Positions 48,568-55,484 of a stretch of DNA of 64,000 nt are shown piece after piece (position 1 is the first letter of the stretch; every line of letters starts with the position of its first letter). Origin of the DNA: a virus; IMG/VR virus record IMGVR_UViG_3300030101_003968, positions 1 to 64,000 of that record; one strand, written 5' to 3'. The translations under genes were made by a program, and so were the position numbers. The notes beneath the pieces were generated by a model. The model saw only the letters and a list, made by a program, of their open reading frames with translations, had not been told where the DNA came from and ran no database searches.

Positions 48568-50618
48568 TATCGTTGTTGTTTTTTTTGCCCCTGTTGGCTG
48601 CAGCACAGCCCAGCTGGGTAAGAGTTGAGTTTCAGAGTGACGCCTACGGAGAGGAAAGCAGCTGGAACATATATCCAGTTGGCTCCGATGAGTCTGTGGC
48701 CTCTGGGGGCCCATACGCTGATTCAACGTACTTCCAACAAACAATCCCGCTTCCATCTGGTGAGTACAACATGGTTGTTGACGACGCCTTTGGGGACGGG
48801 ATTTGTTGTGGGTTTGGAGAAGGATGGTTCAAGCTGAACAATGACTGCGAGCTTGATATCGCTGTTTTTGACTTTGACACAGCTCAGATAACAGTTCCGT
48901 TTACCCTTACCCCGTGTGAGCTGCCAATGCCTGGTTGTATGGACGAGTCGTCCAACAACTACAACCCATGGGCCACCGTAGACAACGGAACATGTAACGT
49001 CAGCGAGTGTCCTGAGGGTCAGGCATTTGTGTCTATGGAGCTTACACTAGACAACTGGCCTAACGAAACTGGATTTACATTGGTGGACCTTGCTGTCGGT
49101 CAGTTCTACGAGCAGGTGCTTCCAGGGGGTTTTAACTTTGGAGATCAATTAGCCACCTACACTTACGACTTCTGCGTTGCACTTGGCTTCGAGCTTATTC
49201 TGACAGACACATACGGAGACGGTCTCAATGGTTCTGCAAGCGGAGGTCAAGATGGAGGAGTGGTCATCACTGCATGCGACGAAGAGGTTGTCTGGGAGCT
49301 GGAAGATCTATCCTACTCAGACAACGACGGAAACGTTCACTACTCAGGTGCCGTGTTTGTAGAGCCGTGCGCCATCGAAGAGCCCGTAGTGGGCTGCATG
49401 GACGACGATTACGTTGACTACAACCCAGAAGCTACAGAAGCAGGGGACTGCCTCACCCTACACAACTGGGGGTGCATGGACCCAGGATCATTTAATTACG
49501 ACTCAACCGCCACAATTTCAGACCTCAACAGCCCGTGCGTCACGACCATAAGAATCGGTGATGCAGCAGGAGATGGATGGGGCAATTCACACATAGGTGT
49601 AAAGCAGGGGGACCTGCAGTGGATCTTTACCATGGGGCCTGGAGAGTTTTCTCAGTCCTGGGACCTGATCCTTGACTCAGACGAAAAGGTAGACGTGTAC
49701 TACTTTGAGGTTGGAGGACCACAGCAACCGCCTCAAGAGACTGAGTTTCAAACACTTCACAACTCCATCCTTGTTACAAACGAGCTTGGAGACACGCTGA
49801 TGGTGGAGGGTCTTAACCCGTTCTTTGACAATGGTCAGGGGGCGCTTCAGCCTTTCAAGAACCCAGAGTGGAACGTATACAGCTTTATGCCCTACTGCGG
49901 TACAAGCTGCATTCCGTTTATGTACGGATGCACTGACGACACCGCACAGAACTACGATGACGAAGCTAATACAGAGGATGGGAGCTGTTACTACAATGCT
50001 GGATGCACGCAGGCTGGATACGTCGAGTACTACAATCAGGGATACGAAGCGGACTATGACGACGGCAGCTGCGAGACGCTCGCTGTATTTGGGTGCATGG
50101 ACTCCGAAGCCCTTAACTACGATTCAGAAGCAAACGTAGATACGGGAGACTGCATTGAAGTTGTACTTGACTGCATGGACCCTAACGCATTTAATTACAA
50201 TGAGTTAGCTAACGTTTCTAATGAAGAAGCATGCCTGTATGATGCGGGCTGCATTACAGGTCCAGGACAACCATATTGGGCCAACGACTACTGCTACTCG
50301 TGGGTGATCGAGGTTGACCCATACTGCTGCGAAACAGCGTGGGATGCGGTGTGTGCAGAGATGTACAACTACTGTGGCGCTGGAGTGACGTCAGTGGAAA
50401 TGGCTGTAAGGTCATTGCTTCAATTTTTTCCAAATCCAACATCAGGGTTGGTAAACATTCAGGCACCCGTGGGCACTCTAATAACCTTGTTTGACGCAAG
50501 GGGTAGGGTTGTTGAAACAACCACAGGCAACACAGTTGAGCTGCCATCTCCAGGACCGTATGTAATCATGGCCAACTACAAGGGTAGAATCAAGAGAGAA
50601 ACAATCGTAAGACAATGA
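48555..50618 (+). CDS. Secreted T9SS cargo protein with GCMD-type repeats, 687 aa
   Basis: Signal peptide MQRIISLLFFLPLLAAA cut before Q18, typical of Bacteroidetes. Six units of the GCMDxxAxNYxxxAxxxxGxC type occur at about residues 125, 278, 305, 457, 512 and 538; two beta domains lie at 17-120 and 140-270; then a VDPYCCETAWDAVC motif (about 593-606); the C-terminal 65 residues (QFFPNPTSGLVNIQAP ... LPSPGPYVIMANYKG) match the type A T9SS sorting domain, which directs export across the outer membrane and surface attachment or release. Such proteins are normal in Flavobacteriales but not expected in a phage. ATG 48555 was chosen over TTG 48546. Co-transcribed with the holin and an outer-membrane-type gene. 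Confidence 0.85.
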   Translation: MQRIISLLFFLPLLAAAQPSWVRVEFQSDAYGEESSWNIYPVGSDESVASGGPYADSTYFQQTIPLPSGEYNMVVDDAFGDGICCGFGEGWFKLNNDCELDIAVFDFDTAQITVPFTLTPCELPMPGCMDESSNNYNPWATVDNGTCNVSECPEGQAFVSMELTLDNWPNETGFTLVDLAVGQFYEQVLPGGFNFGDQLATYTYDFCVALGFELILTDTYGDGLNGSASGGQDGGVVITACDEEVVWELEDLSYSDNDGNVHYSGAVFVEPCAIEEPVVGCMDDDYVDYNPEATEAGDCLTLHNWGCMDPGSFNYDSTATISDLNSPCVTTIRIGDAAGDGWGNSHIGVKQGDLQWIFTMGPGEFSQSWDLILDSDEKVDVYYFEVGGPQQPPQETEFQTLHNSILVTNELGDTLMVEGLNPFFDNGQGALQPFKNPEWNVYSFMPYCGTSCIPFMYGCTDDTAQNYDDEANTEDGSCYYNAGCTQAGYVEYYNQGYEADYDDGSCETLAVFGCMDSEALNYDSEANVDTGDCIEVVLDCMDPNAFNYNELANVSNEEACLYDAGCITGPGQPYWANDYCYSWVIEVDPYCCETAWDAVCAEMYNYCGAGVTSVEMAVRSLLQFFPNPTSGLVNIQAPVGTLITLFDARGRVVETTTGNTVELPSPGPYVIMANYKGRIKRETIVRQ

Positions 50619-51661
50619 AGAAACTTGTAGCCATCGCCTTTATGCTTTTGCCCTTGCTCGCGCTTGGGCAAAGTGACTTTTACAAGAATGTGTTGAGAAG
50701 AGCTACGTTCTACGCAGCCGTGAACGGAGGCAACTCCGTATCAGATCAGGATGTGTTTTCTGTGGCGACAGGACCGCTTACTACAGACATTGTTGAGACG
50801 CCGTTTGACTATTCTCTGACTATTGGAGTTAGAAAGATAGCAAGGTTTGGATATGAGAACAGAGCCAACATCTTTTACGACGGAACAGAAAAGACATACG
50901 GTGACGCAGCAACGGTAGGTAAGTACGATGGCTTTGAGTTCTTGGCCGAGGCTGACTGGAGAAGGCAGCAGGGCAAGAACTTTCTCGATCAAGACTACTT
51001 TGCTAGGTACGTAGCTGACAGCTGGGTTGTGAAGGCAGAATACCTGCAAGACGGCTTTGCTGACGTTAGATACTTTGAGGCCTCAGAGCGGGGAAGATTG
51101 AAGATCGGTAAGAAGCTTTCTCTGAACGCAGGTGTTGTGCAGAGAATATCTGAGCCCTACGGGTACGACCCGCTTCAGCAATGGCTTCTGGACAACAATC
51201 AGATACACTACACCGCTTTGGCTTTGGAGCAGGGGTATAGCGTGGATGTAAACACAGGAGAGTTCTTCTCTCCAGACGGCACCATGGTTGCAAACGACCA
51301 AGCGGTATGGGAGCAAGTGGTCATCCCACAAGTTCTAGATGAGTATGTATCTAAGAAAAGATCTGAGCTTGAAAGCCAGTGGCTGTACTCAGCGGTTATT
51401 GGATTTGACTTCTACCACTACGAAAAAAACTTTTGGTTGCACTCCTGGGGCAATGTAATGCCCTATCACCTTGACACAGGCGACGAGTACTCGTATCACA
51501 ACTTCGTGAACAGCAGCCAGTGGGTTGACCTGGGCTTTGGCCTGGTGTTTGGAACCAAGCTTACAAAGAGCCTCGGCGTGTTTGCTGAGGGCAAATACAA
51601 CAGATACTGGAACAGAGAGTGGCACGATTTCTCTGTAGGACTCAACTACATACTACTGTAA
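50615..51661 (+). CDS. Exported outer-membrane-type beta-barrel protein (probable), 348 aa
   Basis: Signal peptide MKKLVAIAFMLLPLLALG before Q19. The mature part is rich in Tyr/Phe/Trp/Gly with alternating strands (VKAEYLQDGFADVRYF, WVDLGFGLVFGTKL, HDFSVGLNYILL), as in outer-membrane barrels. ATGA overlap with the T9SS cargo gene implies coordinated synthesis, so it could be a partner at the cell surface. Function (pore, receptor block, superinfection exclusion) unknown. Confidence 0.65.
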   Translation: MKKLVAIAFMLLPLLALGQSDFYKNVLRRATFYAAVNGGNSVSDQDVFSVATGPLTTDIVETPFDYSLTIGVRKIARFGYENRANIFYDGTEKTYGDAATVGKYDGFEFLAEADWRRQQGKNFLDQDYFARYVADSWVVKAEYLQDGFADVRYFEASERGRLKIGKKLSLNAGVVQRISEPYGYDPLQQWLLDNNQIHYTALALEQGYSVDVNTGEFFSPDGTMVANDQAVWEQVVIPQVLDEYVSKKRSELESQWLYSAVIGFDFYHYEKNFWLHSWGNVMPYHLDTGDEYSYHNFVNSSQWVDLGFGLVFGTKLTKSLGVFAEGKYNRYWNREWHDFSVGLNYILL

Positions 51662-51945
51662 TGGCACAACAAATTGGAGAAGATACTAAGGTAACGCTGG
51701 ATCTCAAGACGCTTGGGATGGTGGCAGCAGGGATAGGCACAGTTGTGGCTATGTGGTTTGCGTTGCAAGCGGACATCGCAGAAGCAAAAGAATTGCCGCT
51801 TCCTGCTGAACCAGAGATTACGCGCATGGAGTTCGACATGAAAGACCAGCTAGTTCGTCAAACGATTATGACTACTCAAGAAGATGTAACTGAAATCAAG
51901 CAAGATATCAAGCGCATTGAAGAGAAAATAGATCAACTAAAATGA
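51661..51945 (+). CDS. Small TM/coiled-coil protein, i-spanin-like, 94 aa
   Basis: A TM helix at about residues 18-36 (MVAAGIGTVVAMWFALQAD), then a Pro-rich hinge (LPLPAEPEI) and a C-terminal coiled coil (TEIKQDIKRIEEKIDQL), the layout of an inner-membrane spanin. The lipoprotein at 52748 could be the outer partner, but it is on the opposite strand. Stop/start TAATG overlap with the previous gene. Confidence 0.5.
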   Translation: MAQQIGEDTKVTLDLKTLGMVAAGIGTVVAMWFALQADIAEAKELPLPAEPEITRMEFDMKDQLVRQTIMTTQEDVTEIKQDIKRIEEKIDQLK

Positions 51946-51948
51946 CAC

Positions 51949-52314
51949 ATGAAACTCATATCAACCCTATATGTCTGCTGTGCATTGTTACTGGCGGCAG
52001 CTTTTGTAACGCCTGCAGAGGATAAAGAACTGTGCGGATCAGGAATCTGCGTGGTAGAGTTCAACGCAAGTTTTAACTCACAAAACAGTGTCCCATGGAT
52101 CGAGAAACTTGACGACTGCGAAACTGCCCGTGTGGACATCGCTACTGCTCCAGAGCTTCAGAAGAAGCACAAGATTGTTGTCGTCCCGACCATTGTTGTT
52201 TTCAAAGAGGGAGAGGAGCAGGAGAGGTTTCAAGCGAACATCATGATGACGATGGATGCGACCATTGAAGAAGTTCAAGAGGCCGTAGACGACATCATGC
52301 TAAACGACTTTTAA
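51949..52314 (+). CDS. Secreted thioredoxin-fold protein without CxxC, 121 aa
   Basis: Signal peptide MKLISTLYVCCALLLAAAF. The core follows thioredoxin: VVEFNASFNSQNSVPW where the WCGPC site should be (no active-site cysteines), and a cis-Pro loop VVVPTIVVFKEGE (P80). Retained fold with lost redox site suggests a binding or scaffold role in the periplasm. The two remaining Cys at 29 and 34 precede the fold. Ends convergently with the minus-strand gene at 52311 (4-nt overlap). Confidence 0.65.
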   Translation: MKLISTLYVCCALLLAAAFVTPAEDKELCGSGICVVEFNASFNSQNSVPWIEKLDDCETARVDIATAPELQKKHKIVVVPTIVVFKEGEEQERFQANIMMTMDATIEEVQEAVDDIMLNDF

Positions 52315-52553
52315 ACCCACGTCACTTTGATCGTGAGGGCCATGTCCTTTAAGTCGTAGAACTCCGACCTTACCATCTGCTCAATGATTGGGTACAGGTA
52401 AACGTGAGCCACTTCTTCCTCGCTTGTCTCTGTAAATATGCGCTGAAAGCCGTTTTCGTTTATTCCCGCGTCAACGTGGATGAACTTAAAGTCCTTTGAC
52501 ACTACGGCTTTTACTATCTGGTGATACTGCTTTTCGGGGCGATAATCATCCAT
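52311..52553 (-). CDS. Hypothetical protein, 80 aa
   Basis: Alpha/beta protein (MDDYRPEKQYHQIVKAVVSK, then FKFIHVDAGINENG) ending in strands (ALTIKVTWV). No signal peptide. Coupled with the dockerin-like gene immediately upstream on the same strand. Function unknown. Confidence 0.6.
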   Translation of the reverse strand: MDDYRPEKQYHQIVKAVVSKDFKFIHVDAGINENGFQRIFTETSEEEVAHVYLYPIIEQMVRSEFYDLKDMALTIKVTWV

Positions 52554-52555
52554 GC

Positions 52556-52699
52556 TTAGACTATTGGAGGCTGTTGAGACAGCATTTCTAAAAAGTCAAC
52601 CATGTCAATGATGCCGTTGCCGTTAAAGTCCAGCGCAGCTGCTTGACTCCCAGGAGCGGGACATGAACCATACGCCTGAAGAAGGAGAAGAAAATCCAT
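52556..52699 (-). CDS. Stand-alone dockerin-like protein, 47 aa
   Basis: ATG 52699 to TAA 52556 encodes MDFLLLLQAYGSC, a PAPGSQAA linker and LDFNGNGIIDMVDFLEML. The D-x-N-x-N-G-x-I-x-x-x-D loop and following helix are a type I dockerin/EF-hand-like calcium site; the whole equals the C-terminal module FLxLLxxYGxC...DFNGxGxVDxxDxLxxL common on Flavobacteriales secreted proteins. Here it lacks any carrier domain or signal peptide. Could be a remnant of a larger gene or a functional module. Confidence 0.6.
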   Translation of the reverse strand: MDFLLLLQAYGSCPAPGSQAAALDFNGNGIIDMVDFLEMLSQQPPIV

Positions 52700-52747
52700 T
52701 ATGTAAGTTGACCACATACCTTTGGTACGTTATCTAATTACAAATGG

Positions 52748-53008
52748 TTACGGGTTGGCTACTTGCACTCTAAGCACAAAAACTCCAGGCGTATCGGTGT
52801 CCATAAGGGTGTATTGCATGCCCATGTAATCGTAGTAAGTCATACCGATTAAAAGCTCGTGCTGAAAGTGCTTAACTGGATGACTACCATCCCAAATCGT
52901 GGGGATAATTAGATCGCAGTTGTAGCGCTCTGGGTGAATGTAGAGGTTCTTGGGGGCTGTGCTGCATCCAGCAGCAAGCAGCGCCAACATTGCTAGTGTT
53001 GTTCTCAT
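52748..53008 (-). CDS. Predicted lipoprotein, 86 aa
   Basis: Signal MRTTLAMLALLAAGC with lipobox LAAG-C15, so lipidated and anchored in the envelope; the mature part (STAPKNLYIHPERYN...) is small and beta-rich. Typical options in phages are superinfection exclusion or an o-spanin; the latter would pair with the TM/coiled-coil protein at 51661. Expressed on the minus strand. Confidence 0.7.
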   Translation of the reverse strand: MRTTLAMLALLAAGCSTAPKNLYIHPERYNCDLIIPTIWDGSHPVKHFQHELLIGMTYYDYMGMQYTLMDTDTPGVFVLRVQVANP

Positions 53009-53097
53009 GAGGCTAAACTACCTCGACCCCAATCAACAACCAAGAGAAACCTGTATAATGATGATTATGTTGCAATAATCACAAGCTCAATATGTCT

Positions 53098-53105
53098 TAT
53101 ATTTG
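53098..53105 (+). promoter_or_regulatory. Bacteroidetes-type promoter (TATATTTG)
   Basis: Perfect TAnnTTTG 14 nt before ATG 53120; drives the two-gene virion-type unit. Confidence 0.65.
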
Positions 53106-53119
53106 TAAAAAACACAAAG

Positions 53120-53506
53120 ATGCCAGGGCATTACAAAAAAAATGTATTTCCCTTGTTTATGGACGACAGGGAGCCAGTTCAGGTCATTGACTCTGCTGGT
53201 ACAGACAAAGAATGGAACAAGAGAACAAGCAGGGTTCTCATCAACCCTTCCCCAGCAGGAGCTGTAAAGATCAAGCTCGGCAAGCCAGAGACTCCTGGGA
53301 TCATGGTCGAGGTCGGTAAGGACACTGGAAACTTCTCTTGCATCGTAGTCCTTGGGGATTCTACTGATCCATACGGACCATTTAACAATGACGCTGACTT
53401 CAGAGAGGTCCAGCTTCAGTACGCGGGAAGCACTGAAGCCTCTGTGTTCACATGCTTCTGGAACGGAGAGAACTGGGTTCCGATTGGCTTAACTGCAACT
53501 GTGTAA
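53120..53506 (+). CDS. Virion decoration-type protein, 128 aa
   Basis: KKNVFPLFMDDREPVQV start and FWNGENWVPIGL end mirror the protein at 23153 (HVFPLYLKAP ... IWNGEAWAPLAL). Beta-rich. Probable capsid or tail surface protein, placed far from the main structural block with its own promoter. Confidence 0.5.
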   Translation: MPGHYKKNVFPLFMDDREPVQVIDSAGTDKEWNKRTSRVLINPSPAGAVKIKLGKPETPGIMVEVGKDTGNFSCIVVLGDSTDPYGPFNNDADFREVQLQYAGSTEASVFTCFWNGENWVPIGLTATV

Positions 53507-53509
53507 GTT

Positions 53510-54088
53510 ATGGCTAAGAAAAACGTATTTCCATTTGTCGAGTCTGGACTCAAGGTCGTAGACAACGACGTCATCACTGGCCTAGGACCTGCGTCGGATA
53601 TTGTTTTAGCCGCTTTCAATGCCAACGAAGACAAAAATGTTGAGTGGTTTATTAGCTCAGACGGCAAAGAGGGGGCTGCACAGATGTACCCAGACAAAAA
53701 AGATCATGAGATTCTTTTTGACTTTAATCAGATTCCCAGTGATGTCTACTCAGAAATCGATATAACGATCGGTGACAAGATTCTGCAAATCTTCCATGGT
53801 AGCAACCGCGCGGATGGGGATAGTGGTGAGATTGATGTTGACGCTAAACTTATCCCAGGATCTATTTTTTGTATAGGAGTAAAAAATAAAAAAGCAGGCT
53901 ATTTAATTAGGAATTTCCTTCTTTATTCTGAAACCATACCTCCAAACTTGGACGACCTTCAATACCCGTTTCGTTCTAGAAACCTTATTCCAGGCCTTAA
54001 CAATGGAGTTATAGATGTTGGAAACTGGCTTACTTATATGTTTGACGGCAAAAGACTTGTCTTTTTAGGTTCTAACAACTGGGTTTAA
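53510..54088 (+). CDS. Virion-type protein, 192 aa
   Basis: Begins MAKKNVFPFVESGLKV, sharing the KKNVFPxF opening with the preceding gene, then beta strands and a C-terminal GNWLTYMFDGKRLVFLGS. Likely a third member of the same surface-protein family. The stop overlaps the convergent minus-strand gene (54085). Confidence 0.5.
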   Translation: MAKKNVFPFVESGLKVVDNDVITGLGPASDIVLAAFNANEDKNVEWFISSDGKEGAAQMYPDKKDHEILFDFNQIPSDVYSEIDITIGDKILQIFHGSNRADGDSGEIDVDAKLIPGSIFCIGVKNKKAGYLIRNFLLYSETIPPNLDDLQYPFRSRNLIPGLNNGVIDVGNWLTYMFDGKRLVFLGSNNWV

Positions 54089-54291
54089 TCGCTCTGCTTC
54101 TTAATGATCCCAAACCACTCAGGATCAATGTCCTCTATAGGCTTGATGAACTTTTCGTTGCAGTAGTCGTTGATTTCTTTCTGCTGCTCAGCAGTATTTG
54201 TAACGCATACGTTTGCTGCCTGATACTTAGCGTTTGCCTCTAAAAGTCTGTCGATATTCATCTTGATCTTTTTGTGTCTGTTTATTCTCAT
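54085..54291 (-). CDS. Small hypothetical protein, 68 aa
   Basis: Basic N-terminus MRINRHKKIKMNIDR, otherwise polar with two Cys and an acidic C-terminal half (IEDIDPEWFGII). An alternative start is ATG 54261 (MNIDRLLEA). First gene downstream of the nuclease genes in the minus block. Unknown function. Confidence 0.6.
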   Translation of the reverse strand: MRINRHKKIKMNIDRLLEANAKYQAANVCVTNTAEQQKEINDYCNEKFIKPIEDIDPEWFGIIKKQSD

Positions 54292-54307
54292 GGACCGATA
54301 AAGATAC

Positions 54308-54811
54308 TCAATATCTTTGATCGTATTCCCAGACTCGGTAAGACATTAACCCCTTGAGATCGTGTAACTTAAGGATAGAGATGACATCTTCGCGTCCCTT
54401 TCGGGTGTACTTTCTTAGGTACGCATTCTTCTTGTCTGTCACTTTTTCGTCACGTACATGCTTCTCACAAAAAAAGGCGAGTTCATCTCGATCTACGATC
54501 GCGAACCCACCTTCTTCAGGCATATCAAAAGCAATAATGGTTGCACCCCCATAGAGCCAACCATCATTTCCTCTTACATTCTTAAATTCTACCCAAACCT
54601 CATCAGGAAGGTTGTTGCCCTTCACATCTACACCCCAGTGCTTGCCGTCATGATTCATGGCAAGCCAGTAATCCACATGATCGTGGATGTCTTGTTTGGC
54701 CGTCGCCTTGGTTACGAGCAAGCCCTTGTTTCTTGCTGCCCTGACAAATCTAACCTCAGCCATGCGTCCTGTAGCATTGCTGTATGCTCTTCGCTTAGGA
54801 CTCGTGCTCAT
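54308..54811 (-). CDS. PD-(D/E)XK nuclease-like protein, 167 aa
   Basis: Basic N-terminus, Glu19 in the first helix, then HDHVDYWLA (D47) and GVDVKGN (D62-x-K64): the E-D-DxK spacing of PD-(D/E)XK nucleases, similar to small Holliday-junction or repair endonucleases. Substrate unknown; it may process replication or recombination intermediates with its neighbour at 54991. Confidence 0.6.
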   Translation of the reverse strand: MSTSPKRRAYSNATGRMAEVRFVRAARNKGLLVTKATAKQDIHDHVDYWLAMNHDGKHWGVDVKGNNLPDEVWVEFKNVRGNDGWLYGGATIIAFDMPEEGGFAIVDRDELAFFCEKHVRDEKVTDKKNAYLRKYTRKGREDVISILKLHDLKGLMSYRVWEYDQRY

Positions 54812-55004
54812 CTACGGCACTTCTTATAAGGTCTATCTCGTGCCAGATTAGCGTCTTTACATCACCCAATGCCTTTTCCACCTCGTCAGACGTTTCTACT
54901 GGCCCTCCAAACTCGTCATGAACCGCTTCATACAGATCGTCTACGATTTGATGGATGCGGTCACATGCCAGGTAGTAGTAGGAGCTCAGTTTAGATTTCT
55001 CCAT
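54795..55004 (-). CDS. Small hypothetical protein, 69 aa
   Basis: Helical acidic protein (YYLACDRIHQIVDDLYEAVH...) sandwiched between two nuclease-like genes, overlapping both (17 nt and 14 nt). Perhaps an accessory or inhibitor. Unknown. Confidence 0.6.
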   Translation of the reverse strand: MEKSKLSSYYYLACDRIHQIVDDLYEAVHDEFGGPVETSDEVEKALGDVKTLIWHEIDLIRSAVDEHES

Positions 55005-55452
55005 CTTTGATTGATTTTAGGATTTCCTGAATAGCATGATCTACTTGACCGCTGTTCTTGGCTAAAAATACAATCGTTTTTGCCTGATTTCCAACTAAAT
55101 GGCGCAAAAAAAGCTTCCACCTCATTGGAAAGTCATGATGAGACGGTAGATATCCCTTTGTTTCTATAATCCAATCGTGGTCTCTGCCCACAAAGTCAGG
55201 CTTGTAAGTGATAGGGAGGACGACAGATCCAGATCGGTCTGTCATCTCCTTACCTTTTGCAGTCATCTTGAAATACTTGTTGGGGAACCTGAATCGGTCC
55301 ATCAACTCGAACTGATGTTCCTCATAGTCGAAAGCTAACCCGTATTCTTTTAACTGATCCGCGCAGTACTTCTCAAGACTGCTTGCGTAACGGCCTAGCT
55401 GTTTTTTTCGGGAAGAACGACGTTTGGTTGTCCGTGCCTTTTGTTTCTTCAC
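54991..55452 (-). CDS. PD-(D/E)XK endonuclease, T7 endonuclease I/DUF1064-like, 153 aa
   Basis: Basic start (KKQKARTTKRRSSRKKQ), Glu27 in SSLEKYC, then YKPDFVG (D86) and WIIETKGY (E97-x-K99), followed by MRWKLFLRHL. This is the layout of small junction-resolving endonucleases that cut branched DNA in a metal-dependent way. Would resolve recombination intermediates before packaging. Confidence 0.7.
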   Translation of the reverse strand: MKKQKARTTKRRSSRKKQLGRYASSLEKYCADQLKEYGLAFDYEEHQFELMDRFRFPNKYFKMTAKGKEMTDRSGSVVLPITYKPDFVGRDHDWIIETKGYLPSHHDFPMRWKLFLRHLVGNQAKTIVFLAKNSGQVDHAIQEILKSIKDGEI

Positions 55453-55484
55453 GAAGGCGAAGTTACACCTGCCGACTTACAATG

